A DNA stretch of 50,906 nt, from positions 1 to 50,906 of the forward strand of contig NZ_LKBT01000022.1 in the NCBI RefSeq assembly GCF_002699985.1, given 5' to 3'. The notes under the pieces were generated by a model. That model was not told the DNA's origin, did not search any database, and worked only from the letters and a program-made list of their open reading frames with translations. Made by a program: the position numbers and the translations under genes. Below, piece by piece: positions 8,054 to 16,445 of this stretch. The number at the start of each line of letters is the position of its first letter. Position 1 is the stretch's first letter. The stretch is from Pseudomonas sp. ICMP 561 (GTDB lineage: Bacteria > Pseudomonadota > Gammaproteobacteria > Pseudomonadales > Pseudomonadaceae).

Positions 8054-9082
8054 TCAGTATTGGGTATGCTCCTGACAACAACTACTATCCCGCACGATCA
8101 ACACTGCCGGAAACCGATGCGACTGCACCGGTTCACCCGCTATGCGTTGCAGCAGGGTCTCAACCGCACGTACGCCTTGGGCATGCATGCTGGTGCTGAT
8201 GCTTGTCAGTTGCAGGTGAGCAGCCAGTGGCGTGTCGTTGTAGCCGATCACGGCGATGTCCCGTCCGGCCACCAGGCCGCGGTTGCGCAGCGCACCGAAC
8301 AGGCCGATGGCCAGAAAATCGTTGACGGCAAAAATCGCCGTTGGCGGTTGCGGCAGGTTCAGCAAATATTCTCCCGTACTGAACCCCACCTGGCTGTCGA
8401 ACTGACCGGGGACAATGTATTTCGGCGCAATGTCGATGCCGCGCTCGCGGTAGTAGTCCACGAAGCTGGCGGTACGTTCGCTTGAGTTGCTGCTGTGCAC
8501 TTCGCCGGCAATCACTGCGACGTTTGTATGGCCCTGTGCAAATAAATGCTCGGCCGCGAGGCGACCGCCCATTTCGTCGTCCGAGGTCACCGAGCAATGC
8601 TGACCGCGTCGGCGGCTAACCAGTACGAAGGGCACATGCCGCTCCGCCAGTTCCTCAAGAAACCCCGGCTCCGGGGTGCAGTGCACGTCACTGATGATCA
8701 AGCCCTCAACATTGCGCGCCAACGCGCGCTCTGCCAGTTCCCGCTGGCGTTCCGGACGGTCGAAGGTGTTGGCAACAAATGAGGTGTAGCGTCGCGCGCT
8801 GGCGGTTTCGTCGATGCCTTCATAGACCGTGGCCAGCACGAGGTCGGAAAGCCTCGGAACCAGAATCGCGATCTCGCGGCTGTGCCGCGTTTTCAGGGTG
8901 CGGGCGTGGGTGTTGGGTTGGTAATCAAGGCTGGCGGCGAGGGCGCGAATGCGTTCGATGGTGTCTTTGGACGCGGCCCTGCCTGCATGGTCAAGGGTGC
9001 CGTTGAGCACTCGCGAGACCGTTGAGACATGTACGTTGAGTTGCTGGGCAATACCGCGAAGTGTGGCGGGACGTCTGTTCAT
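8054..9082 (-). CDS. LacI-family transcriptional regulator
   Basis: This 342-residue protein has an N-terminal LacI helix-turn-helix (about residues 6-30, TLRGIAQQLNVHVSTVSRVLNG) and a hinge helix. A periplasmic-binding-protein-like effector domain follows (about 65-335, with IAILVPRLSDLVLATVYEGI, AIFAVNDFLAIGLF and IAVIGYNDTPLAAHL). It diverges from a long ABC transporter/amidase operon, and a perfect 18-bp palindrome lies between them. It is therefore the likely repressor of that operon and possibly of itself. The effector is unknown. Confidence 0.92.
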   Translation of the reverse strand: MNRRPATLRGIAQQLNVHVSTVSRVLNGTLDHAGRAASKDTIERIRALAASLDYQPNTHARTLKTRHSREIAILVPRLSDLVLATVYEGIDETASARRYTSFVANTFDRPERQRELAERALARNVEGLIISDVHCTPEPGFLEELAERHVPFVLVSRRRGQHCSVTSDDEMGGRLAAEHLFAQGHTNVAVIAGEVHSSNSSERTASFVDYYRERGIDIAPKYIVPGQFDSQVGFSTGEYLLNLPQPPTAIFAVNDFLAIGLFGALRNRGLVAGRDIAVIGYNDTPLAAHLQLTSISTSMHAQGVRAVETLLQRIAGEPVQSHRFPAVLIVRDSSCCQEHTQY

Positions 9083-9213
9083 GGAGTAGGCCTCGTAACG
9101 CGTATTTCGCCGACGGGTATGCGCAGCATGACCTGTGCTTCCATGAGATCAGGACAGTTGCGCCAGCATGGAGCGCTGCGTACCAAAAGATTGCACGAAC
9201 CGCTGCGCAACAC

Positions 9214-9231
9214 TACCCAAACGTTTGGGTA
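9214..9231. promoter_or_regulatory. LacI-type operator palindrome
   Basis: TACCCAAACGTTTGGGTA is a perfect 18-bp palindrome with the central CG typical of LacI/GalR-family operators. It lies 132 bp before the regulator start and 155 bp before the ABC operon start, so one site could serve both promoters. The rest of the 303-bp gap (9083-9385) is A/T-rich toward the operon side, with no other gene. Confidence 0.8.
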
Positions 9232-9385
9232 ATATTTTTCAGTGATTTTTAATGGTTTTTAACTTGCTGAAAGTAATCAGTTTTTTCTGCGCGATTGGTC
9301 TTTCACGATTTGCAGAGAAAAAAGTTGGTATGTCCATTGCGTTGCACCTGTCAGCTCTCCTTACCTGACTGATGGGAAACTCGCC

Positions 9386-11059
9386 ATGACGCATGCTTCA
9401 GTAACCCGCGCACGTAGTTTTACCCGACTGGCACTGGCCTGTTCGGTAGCGATCGGTGCCTTGTCGCCACTGGCCGCGATGGCCGATAGCACCTTGCGGA
9501 TCGCCATGACAGCAGCGGACATTCCGCTGACCCATGGCCAGCCGGATCAGGGGTATGAAGGCAACCGTTTTACCGGGATCACGATCTTTGACTCGCTGGT
9601 TGAGTGGGATCTGTCCCAGAGCGAGAAGCCCAGCGCGTTAGTGCCAGGGCTGGCTACCGAGTGGGCGGTCAATCCCGATGACCACACCAAGTGGATCTTC
9701 AAGCTGCGTCCGGGCGTGAAGTTCCACGACGGCTCGGCATTCAATGCTGATGCAGTGGTCTGGAACGTCAACAAGGTGCTCGACAAGCAGGCTCCGCAGT
9801 ACGCCCCTGGGCAGATTGGCGTAACCGTTTCCCGTATGCCAACTCTGCGCAGCGCGAAGAAAATCGATGACCTGACCGTCGAGCTGACGACCAGCGAGCC
9901 GGATGCCGTGCTGCCGTACAACCTGACTAACTTGTTCATGGCTTCGCCCGTGGCCTGGCAGAAAGATTTCGCGGCCGTTCCAGCCGCCACGACTGACCCG
10001 GCCGAGCGCTCCAAGCAAGCCTGGACCGCGTTCGCCAGCCATTCTTCGGGTACCGGCCCGTTCAAGATGAACCGTATGGTGCCGCGTCAGGTACTGGTTC
10101 TGGACAAGAACCCGGACTATTGGGACCCCAAGCGTGTGCCCAAGGTTGATCGCGTCGAATTGATCCCGTTACCAGAAGCCAACGCCCGCACAGCGGCGCT
10201 GTTGTCCGGTCAGGTGGACTGGATTGAAGCACCGGCACCGGACGCCATGGACCAGATCAAGAGCAAGGACTTCAAGATTTATTCCAATGCTCAGCCGCAT
10301 CTGTGGCCGTGGCAGTTCTCCTTTGCACCGGGTTCGCCGTGGCTGGACAAACGCGTGCGTCAGGCTGCCAACCTGTGCCTGGACCGCAGCGAACTGAAGG
10401 CTTATCTGGGCGGCTACATGCAGGAAGCCACGGGTACCTATGAGAAAGATTCGCCGTGGTACGGCAACCCGGCATTCAAGATCAAATACGATCAGGAAGC
10501 CGCGCAGAAACTCATGACCGAGGCGGGTTACAGCAAGGCTAAGCCGATCAAGGTCAAGGTCCTCACTTCGGCGTCCGGATCGGGGCAAATGCAGCCATTG
10601 CCCATGAACGAATACATTCAGCAGAGCCTCAAGGGTTGCTACTTCGATGTGGAAATCGCCGTCACTGAGTGGAACACCCTGTTCAGTGGCTGGCGTCTGG
10701 GCGCCAAGGATCCTGCGGCGCAGGGTGCTAACGCAATCAACGTCAGCGCAGCGGTCATGGACCCGTACTTCGGTATGGTGCGCTTCGCCAGCGAGAAGGC
10801 GTTCCCGCCGGTCTCCAATAACTGGGGCTACTTCGCCAACCCGGAAGTCGAGAAGTTGATCACCACCGTGCGCAACTCTTTCGATCCGAAAGCGCTGGAT
10901 GAAGCGGCTGGCAAGCTCAATGCCGCCATCGTTGATGAGGCTCCGTTCCTCTACGTGGCGCACGACGTCGGGCCACGCGCCATTTCGCCAAAAATCAAAG
11001 GCGTTGTGCCTGCGCAGAGCTGGTTCATCGACCTGACGCTGGTCTCCAAACAGGACTGA
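9386..11059 (+). CDS. ABC transporter substrate-binding protein, family 5 (peptide/nickel type)
   Basis: This 557-residue periplasmic solute-binding protein has a Sec signal peptide (cleavage near residue 33, LAAMA-DS). Family-5 features include TWxF-type segments such as TKWIFKLRPGVKFHDGSAFNADAVVWN and the late VAHDVGPRAISPKIKGV. Family members bind oligopeptides or other small amides and polyamine-like compounds. It opens an operon with two permeases, two ATPases, an amidase and a carbamoylase. The ligand is therefore probably an amide- or ureido-containing compound and not a general peptide. This assignment is inference. Confidence 0.9.
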   Translation: MTHASVTRARSFTRLALACSVAIGALSPLAAMADSTLRIAMTAADIPLTHGQPDQGYEGNRFTGITIFDSLVEWDLSQSEKPSALVPGLATEWAVNPDDHTKWIFKLRPGVKFHDGSAFNADAVVWNVNKVLDKQAPQYAPGQIGVTVSRMPTLRSAKKIDDLTVELTTSEPDAVLPYNLTNLFMASPVAWQKDFAAVPAATTDPAERSKQAWTAFASHSSGTGPFKMNRMVPRQVLVLDKNPDYWDPKRVPKVDRVELIPLPEANARTAALLSGQVDWIEAPAPDAMDQIKSKDFKIYSNAQPHLWPWQFSFAPGSPWLDKRVRQAANLCLDRSELKAYLGGYMQEATGTYEKDSPWYGNPAFKIKYDQEAAQKLMTEAGYSKAKPIKVKVLTSASGSGQMQPLPMNEYIQQSLKGCYFDVEIAVTEWNTLFSGWRLGAKDPAAQGANAINVSAAVMDPYFGMVRFASEKAFPPVSNNWGYFANPEVEKLITTVRNSFDPKALDEAAGKLNAAIVDEAPFLYVAHDVGPRAISPKIKGVVPAQSWFIDLTLVSKQD

Positions 11060-11077
11060 GAAGCCTGAAGCAATACT

Positions 11078-11168
11078 TGTTGGAGCGAGGCTTGCCCGCG
11101 AATGGGTCGACGCGGTAAATCAGATACACCGCGTCATCGTTCTTCGCGGGCAAGCCACGCTCCAACAG
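11078..11168. repeat. REP-type palindrome after the binding-protein gene
   Basis: TGTTGGAGCGAGGCTTGCCC is paired with the inverted arm GGGCAAGCCACGCTCCAACA. It sits between the binding protein and first permease gene, the same position as the palindrome in the arabinose operon. Confidence 0.8.
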
Positions 11169-11200
11169 GATTTTGTGTTTTACCTGTGTGAGGCGACCTT

Positions 11201-12154
11201 ATGCTTTCCTATATCTTGCGGCGCATTTTGCTGGCGACGCCGATTTTGCTCGGCGTGGCGCTGGTGTGCTTCATGCTCGTGCAAATGGCACCCGGCGACC
11301 CGCTGGTTTCTGTGATGCCACCGGACGCGTCCGAAGCGCTGCGTATGCAGTTGATCCAGGCCTACGGGTTCGACAAACCTCTGCCGGTGCAGTTTGGCCT
11401 GTGGCTATGGCACGCCGTTCAGGGTGATCTGGGAATGTCGATTGCCAGCGGCCGTCCGGTCACTGCCGAAGTCATGGGCGCCGTGGGTTACTCCTTGCGG
11501 CTGGCGTTACTGGCAACGTTGATCGGCTTTGTCCTTGGCAGCCTGTTTGGTTTCGTAGGCGGCTACTTTCAGGACAGCTGGCTTGATCGTGTGGCATCGG
11601 CCATTTCCGCAGTGGGCGTCAGCGTGCCGCACTACTGGCTGGGCATGCTGATGGTGATCATCTTCTCATCACAACTGGGCTGGCTGCCGGCGACCGGTGG
11701 CGGACCGCTGGGGCAGGCCGCGTGGGCATGGGACTGGGCGCATCTGCAGTTCATGACTCTCCCTGCGATCACCTTGTCGGTCATCCCCACCGGGATCATT
11801 GCCCGTACCGTGCGGGCTCAAGTAGCGGAAACACTGTCGCAGGAGTTCATCATCGGTTTGCGTGCAAAAGGCCTCAGTGAGTGGGGCCTGTTTCGTCATG
11901 TGGTGAAAAACGCCGCGCCCACCGCGATGGCCGTCATGGGCTTGCAGATCGGCTATTTGATGGGCGGCTCGATTCTGGTGGAAACGGTATTCGCCTGGCC
12001 CGGTACCGGCTTGCTGCTCAACTCCGCGATCTTCCAGCGTGACTTGCCTTTGCTGCAGGGCACGATCTGGGTTTTGGCGCTGTTTTTCGTGGCACTCAAT
12101 CTGCTGGTGGACATCCTGCAGACGTTGCTCGATCCACGTATCAAAAGGGGCTGA
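11201..12154 (+). CDS. ABC transporter permease, DppB/OppB type
   Basis: This 317-residue inner-membrane permease begins MLSYILRRILLATPILLGV, the classic DppB-type first helix. It carries QMAPGDPL, six membrane segments and the EAA loop region around GLRAKGLSEWGLFRHVVKNA. It forms the translocation pore with the DppC-type partner that begins two bases after its stop. Confidence 0.92.
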   Translation: MLSYILRRILLATPILLGVALVCFMLVQMAPGDPLVSVMPPDASEALRMQLIQAYGFDKPLPVQFGLWLWHAVQGDLGMSIASGRPVTAEVMGAVGYSLRLALLATLIGFVLGSLFGFVGGYFQDSWLDRVASAISAVGVSVPHYWLGMLMVIIFSSQLGWLPATGGGPLGQAAWAWDWAHLQFMTLPAITLSVIPTGIIARTVRAQVAETLSQEFIIGLRAKGLSEWGLFRHVVKNAAPTAMAVMGLQIGYLMGGSILVETVFAWPGTGLLLNSAIFQRDLPLLQGTIWVLALFFVALNLLVDILQTLLDPRIKRG

Positions 12155-12156
12155 GC

Positions 12157-13050
12157 ATGAACCTGTCGATATTGCGACCGGCCGCGCCGGTCATTGCACC
12201 CGTCGAGAGCTCGCCGGGTTACTGGAGTGAAGTGTTCGGCCGCGTGCGCCGGGATCCGGTGGCGTTATTCGTGGGCACGATCATTTTTGTGTTGCTGCTG
12301 CTGGCCGTGTTCGGGCCATGGATCGTTCCGGGGGACGCGTTTACCACCTCCATGTTCAAGCGCCTGAAGCCAATCGGCACCGAAAGCTTTCCGCTGGGCA
12401 CCGATGAGTTGGGCCGTGATCTGCTGTCGCGGCTGATGCTGGGCGCGCGCTTGTCGCTGTTCATGGGCATCACACCGGTGATTTTCGCTTTTTTCATCGG
12501 TGGCGCGATCGGGGTGATTGCCGGTTACTTCGGTGGCTGGCTGAACAGCCTGATCATGCGCACGGTGGATGTGTTCTACGCATTTCCCTCGGTGTTGCTG
12601 GCGATCGCTTTTTCGGGCGCCTTGGGGGCCGGGGTCAACAATGCCTTGCTGTCACTGACACTGGTGTTCGTGCCGCAAGTGGCGCGGATTGCCGAAAGTG
12701 TCACTACTCAGGTGCGCAATCGGGACTACATCGAAGCGGCACGTGCCTCGGGGGCGGGTTCATTCACGATTATTCGCACCCAGGTGCTGGGCAACGTGCT
12801 GGGACCGATTTTCGTGTTCACCACCGGACTGATTTCCGTGTCGATGATCCTTGCTTCGGGCCTGTCGTTTCTCGGGCTGGGCGTCACGCCACCGGAGCCT
12901 GAGTGGGGCCTGATGCTGAACACCCTGCGTACTGCGATCTACACCCAGCCACTGGTTTCGGCGTTGCCGGGCGCGATGATTTTCATCACTTCGATCTCTT
13001 TCAACGTGCTCGCCGACCGTTTGCGGGCAGCCATGGCAATCAGGAGCTGA
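12157..13050 (+). CDS. ABC transporter permease, DppC/OppC type
   Basis: This 297-residue permease has six membrane segments. It shows the family marker GTDELGRDLLSRLMLGARLSL near residue 80 and the EAA loop RDYIEAARASGAGSFTIIRTQVLGN. The 'SGLSFLGLGVTPPEPEWGLML' region is characteristic of DppC. The gene is tightly packed between its DppB-like partner and the first ATPase gene. Confidence 0.92.
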   Translation: MNLSILRPAAPVIAPVESSPGYWSEVFGRVRRDPVALFVGTIIFVLLLLAVFGPWIVPGDAFTTSMFKRLKPIGTESFPLGTDELGRDLLSRLMLGARLSLFMGITPVIFAFFIGGAIGVIAGYFGGWLNSLIMRTVDVFYAFPSVLLAIAFSGALGAGVNNALLSLTLVFVPQVARIAESVTTQVRNRDYIEAARASGAGSFTIIRTQVLGNVLGPIFVFTTGLISVSMILASGLSFLGLGVTPPEPEWGLMLNTLRTAIYTQPLVSALPGAMIFITSISFNVLADRLRAAMAIRS

Positions 13051-13052
13051 CG

Positions 13053-14096
13053 ATGACCAAGCGCGATATTGGCGGTCCAGCGCAGCCACTGCTGAAAGTG
13101 GAAAATCTGGTCAAGCATTTCCCGGTCAAAGGTGCGTTGGGTAAACGCAGCGTGGTTCGTGCCGTGGATGGCATCAACTTTGTGGTCCATAAGGGCGAAA
13201 CCCTTGGTGTGGTCGGTGAGTCCGGCTGCGGCAAGTCCACCACGGCTCGGCTGTTGATGCAGTTGATTGAGCACGATAGCGGCGAACTGGTCTTCGACGC
13301 CATGAGCGTCGGTGGGCTCCAATTGCCGTTGCGAGACTACCGGCGTCAGGTGCAAATGGTTTTTCAGGACAGCTATTCCTCCCTGAACCCGCGCCTGACC
13401 ATGGAGCAATCCGTAGCGTTCGGCCCGTCCGTACACGGCGTTAGCCAGAAGGATTCCTTGCTTCGCGCCCGCGACCTGCTGGGCCGGGTGGGACTGGAGC
13501 CGACGCGCTTTGCCGGTCGCTATGCCCACGAGCTTTCCGGCGGGCAGCGTCAGCGGGTAAACATCGCCCGGGCACTGGCGGTGGACCCGCGTCTGGTGAT
13601 CCTCGATGAAGCCGTTTCGGCGCTGGACAAGTCCGTTGAGGCGCAGGTTCTGAACCTGTTGCTGGACCTCAAGGACAGCCTGCAACTGACCTACGTGTTC
13701 ATCAGTCATGATTTGCACGTGGTGCGCTATTTATCCGACCGGATCATGGTCATGTACCTGGGCGAGATCGTTGAGATCGGCCCCGCAGAAGCGTTGTTCT
13801 CGGATGCCCAGCACCCGTACACCCAGGCGCTGCTGACGTCCATGCCATCCATGGATCCGGCCAGTCGAACGCTGGTATCGCCGTTGTCCGGCGATCCGCC
13901 CAGCCCGATCAATCCGCCGTCAGGCTGTCGTTTCCACACCCGCTGCCCACACGCGGAAGCGATTTGTGCGCAGACCGCTCCGGTGCTGACTGACACGGGG
14001 GACGAGCATCAGGCGGCATGCCTGATGGTCCAGCCGGGAGCAGGGCACAGCCGCAGTCCATCGGCGCAGTTGATTCACAGAGGAGCACTGGCATGA
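13053..14096 (+). CDS. ABC transporter ATP-binding protein, DppF/OppF type
   Basis: This 347-residue ATPase has Walker A GESGCGKST, signature LSGGQRQRVNIARA and Walker B LVILDEAVSALD. Its C-terminal oligopeptide/dipeptide extension carries a Cys-rich GCRFHTRCPHAEAIC segment typical of this subfamily. ATG 13053 follows CAGGAG and is three bases after the upstream stop. A longer in-frame reading upstream would overlap the permease and is not credible. The ATPase couples hydrolysis to transport with the second ATPase. Confidence 0.92.
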   Translation: MTKRDIGGPAQPLLKVENLVKHFPVKGALGKRSVVRAVDGINFVVHKGETLGVVGESGCGKSTTARLLMQLIEHDSGELVFDAMSVGGLQLPLRDYRRQVQMVFQDSYSSLNPRLTMEQSVAFGPSVHGVSQKDSLLRARDLLGRVGLEPTRFAGRYAHELSGGQRQRVNIARALAVDPRLVILDEAVSALDKSVEAQVLNLLLDLKDSLQLTYVFISHDLHVVRYLSDRIMVMYLGEIVEIGPAEALFSDAQHPYTQALLTSMPSMDPASRTLVSPLSGDPPSPINPPSGCRFHTRCPHAEAICAQTAPVLTDTGDEHQAACLMVQPGAGHSRSPSAQLIHRGALA

Positions 14097-15100
14097 GCGA
14101 ACAACCCATGGTTGCCGTGCGTGACCTCAAGGTCCGTTTCAAACGTGGAGGGCAGACGTTATCAGCGGTCAATGGCGTCAGCCTGGAAGTGGCCAAGGGT
14201 GAAGTCCTGGCGCTGATCGGTGAATCCGGTTCGGGCAAGAGCGTCACGTTGAGAGCCTTGATGCGCCTGCATTCCGAGCGCTCGACCACCATCGAGGGAC
14301 AGATTGATATCGCCGGGCAGAACCTGATGAAACTGTCCCGCAGCCAGTTGCAGGCGCTGCGCGGCCCTGTGGCGTCAATGATTTTTCAGGAACCGTTGCT
14401 GGCGCTTGATCCGGTTTACACCATTGGCCAGCAGATCGTCGAAGCGCTGCGCCGTCATCGGCCGATGTCCAAAGCCGAAGCCCGCGCGGCGGCACTTGAG
14501 GCCTTGCGCAATGTGCGCATTCCCAGCCCCGAGCAGCGTCTGGATGCCTACCCCCACGAGATGTCGGGGGGGATGCGCCAGCGGGCGATGATTGCTTTGG
14601 CGCTGGCCTGCAAACCGCAGATTTTGCTCGCGGACGAACCGACCACAGCGCTGGACGCCACCGTGCAGATCCAGATTCTGATCCTGCTGCGCGAATTGCA
14701 GCAGGAACTGGGCCTTTCGATCATCTTCGTGACCCACGACATTGGTGCTGCCGTTGAGGTCGCGGACCGTGTGGCAGTGATGTATGGCGGGCGCATCGTC
14801 GAGCAGGCGCCTCTGGCCGAATTGCTTGAGAACCCCCGGCACCCTTATACCCAGGTCTTGCTCGGTACCCGTCCCAAAGATGGCCTGCGTAAAGGCGAAC
14901 GCTTGATCAGCATTCCCGGCGCGCCTCCTGATCTGGCTAATCTGCCGACAGGCTGTGCCTTCGCCCCGCGTTGCCCGCGCGCCAGTGAAATTTGCCGCAA
15001 CGAAGTTCCGGCTATCGAGGACATTTTTGCTGAGCACTCCGTGAGCTGCCATCACTGGAGTCAGGCCCCCGTTCATTCCGTTTGTGAGTCCATGACATGA
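14093..15100 (+). CDS. ABC transporter ATP-binding protein, DppD/OppD type
   Basis: This 335-residue ATPase has Walker A GESGSGKS, signature MSGGMRQRAMIALA, Walker B LLADEPTTALD and the C-terminal cysteine segment GCAFAPRCPRASEIC. Its ATG overlaps the stop of the preceding ATPase gene (ATGA). RBS-like AGAGGAG lies about 10 bases upstream. Together the two ATPases make the usual heterodimer of a peptide-type importer. Confidence 0.92.
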   Translation: MSEQPMVAVRDLKVRFKRGGQTLSAVNGVSLEVAKGEVLALIGESGSGKSVTLRALMRLHSERSTTIEGQIDIAGQNLMKLSRSQLQALRGPVASMIFQEPLLALDPVYTIGQQIVEALRRHRPMSKAEARAAALEALRNVRIPSPEQRLDAYPHEMSGGMRQRAMIALALACKPQILLADEPTTALDATVQIQILILLRELQQELGLSIIFVTHDIGAAVEVADRVAVMYGGRIVEQAPLAELLENPRHPYTQVLLGTRPKDGLRKGERLISIPGAPPDLANLPTGCAFAPRCPRASEICRNEVPAIEDIFAEHSVSCHHWSQAPVHSVCESMT

Positions 15101-16275
15101 CCGATTCTGCGTTTGCTTTCATGCCCTATCCCCACGTTGATGTACCCCGTGCGGCCAGCGGCCCGTTGGCGGGTTACACCTTTGCCGCCAAAGACCTGTT
15201 TGACGTAGCGGGTTATCCAACCGGAGGTGGCAACCCCCATGTGTTGGCCATGTCCGGGATCAAGACGCTGACTGCGCCGACCATCCAGCGCTTGCTGGAC
15301 GCTGGTGCCGAACTGGTGGGCAAGGCGCACACCAATGAAATGGCTTATTCAATGAGCGGCAAAAACGCTCACTACGGCACCCCACGCAACGGCGCTGCCC
15401 ACGACCGGATTCCGGGAGGCTCGTCGTCGGGTTCGGCGTCGGCAGTCTCGAACAAGTTGTGTGATTTCGCCATGGGCAGCGACACCGGCGGTTCGGTGCG
15501 AACCCCGGCCAGCTACTGCGGGTTGTTCGGATTGCGCCCGAGCCATGGCCGGGTGTCGCTGGCAAATACTCAGGCGCTGTGCGAAAGCATGGACACCGCC
15601 GGGTATTTTGCCCGCGACGCCAAGGTGTTCGGCCTGGTAGGAGAGTGCTTGCTGGGTGAGGATTCGGCGCGATTGCCGGAGGCACCGAAACTGGTGATCA
15701 GCGAGGCGTTATTCGACCTGTTGCCCAAGGCATCGCTGGATGCACTGGCACCGGCCATTGCGCAAATTACTGCCAGTTGCGGGTCCCTGGAAAAGCTCGA
15801 AGGTGAGCTGCCCTCATTGACCGAAGCTTATTGGGCGTTCCGTTACATTCAGGGGCGTGAGGCCTGGCAGGCGCAGGGTGAGTTGATCGAGCGTGAAGGC
15901 CTGGCATTAGGCCCGGATGTCGCGGCACGTTTCGCCTGGTCAAAGGCGGTCACTGACGAGCAGTACAACGACGCCTGTGCGTTGCGCGAACGGTTTGCGG
16001 CGCACTGGCAATCGTTGCTGGGTAATCGCGTATTGGTGATGCCCACCGTCCCGGATATCGCGCCGTTGCTCAGTGCCAGGGATGAAGAGATCGAAGAGAC
16101 CCGGCGCATTTCCCATCACTTGCTGGCGATATCTGTGCTGTGCCGTACGCCGCAATTGAGCATGCCGCTAACGATGAAAGACGGGGCACCGCTGGGCATT
16201 TCACTCATGGGCCCGGTAGGCAGTGATCTGAGCCTGGTGAAGCTGGCGGTGAAGATTGCCGGTTACACATCCTGA
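15097..16275 (+). CDS. Amidase signature-family hydrolase
   Basis: This 392-residue enzyme carries the amidase-signature Ser-cisSer-Lys triad. Lys32 is in FAAKDLFD, the cis-Ser is in IPGGSSSGSASAV (about 105-117), and the nucleophile Ser133 is in GSDTGGSVRTPA. Such enzymes hydrolyse carboxamides. At 392 residues it is compact, in the range of AtzF/allophanate-hydrolase-like and aryl-amidase members, and has no signal peptide, so it acts in the cytoplasm. Its ATG overlaps the ATPase stop (ATGA). It therefore probably processes what the transporter imports. Confidence 0.88.
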   Translation: MTDSAFAFMPYPHVDVPRAASGPLAGYTFAAKDLFDVAGYPTGGGNPHVLAMSGIKTLTAPTIQRLLDAGAELVGKAHTNEMAYSMSGKNAHYGTPRNGAAHDRIPGGSSSGSASAVSNKLCDFAMGSDTGGSVRTPASYCGLFGLRPSHGRVSLANTQALCESMDTAGYFARDAKVFGLVGECLLGEDSARLPEAPKLVISEALFDLLPKASLDALAPAIAQITASCGSLEKLEGELPSLTEAYWAFRYIQGREAWQAQGELIEREGLALGPDVAARFAWSKAVTDEQYNDACALRERFAAHWQSLLGNRVLVMPTVPDIAPLLSARDEEIEETRRISHHLLAISVLCRTPQLSMPLTMKDGAPLGISLMGPVGSDLSLVKLAVKIAGYTS

Positions 16276-16285
16276 ATCGCTGATG

Positions 16286-16410
16286 CGCTCGCGGCTAAAG
16301 CCGCTCCTACGAATTAATTAAATGTAACCGTAGGAGCGGCTTTAGCCGCGAGGAGGCCAGCCCATATCGACACGTTTATCACACATCCCGTCCTCCGGCA
16401 GAAGCCGGTC
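16286..16410. repeat. Back-to-back REP-type palindromes
   Basis: CGCGGCTAAAGCCGCTCCTACG (16290-16311) is followed about 17 bp later by its exact inverse, CGTAGGAGCGGCTTTAGCCG (16329-16348). A further half-unit lies near 16388-16410. It separates the amidase from the carbamoylase gene and could form a strong hairpin inside the operon message. Confidence 0.8.
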
Positions 16411-16445
16411 CTGCCAGGGTGTTGCTTCCCACTGGAGAAACCATC

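Noticed and set aside
12903..13052. Longer start for the first peptide-type ATPase
   Set aside because: It would overlap the permease gene by nearly 150 bases; ATG 13053 with CAGGAG and normal N-terminus fits better.
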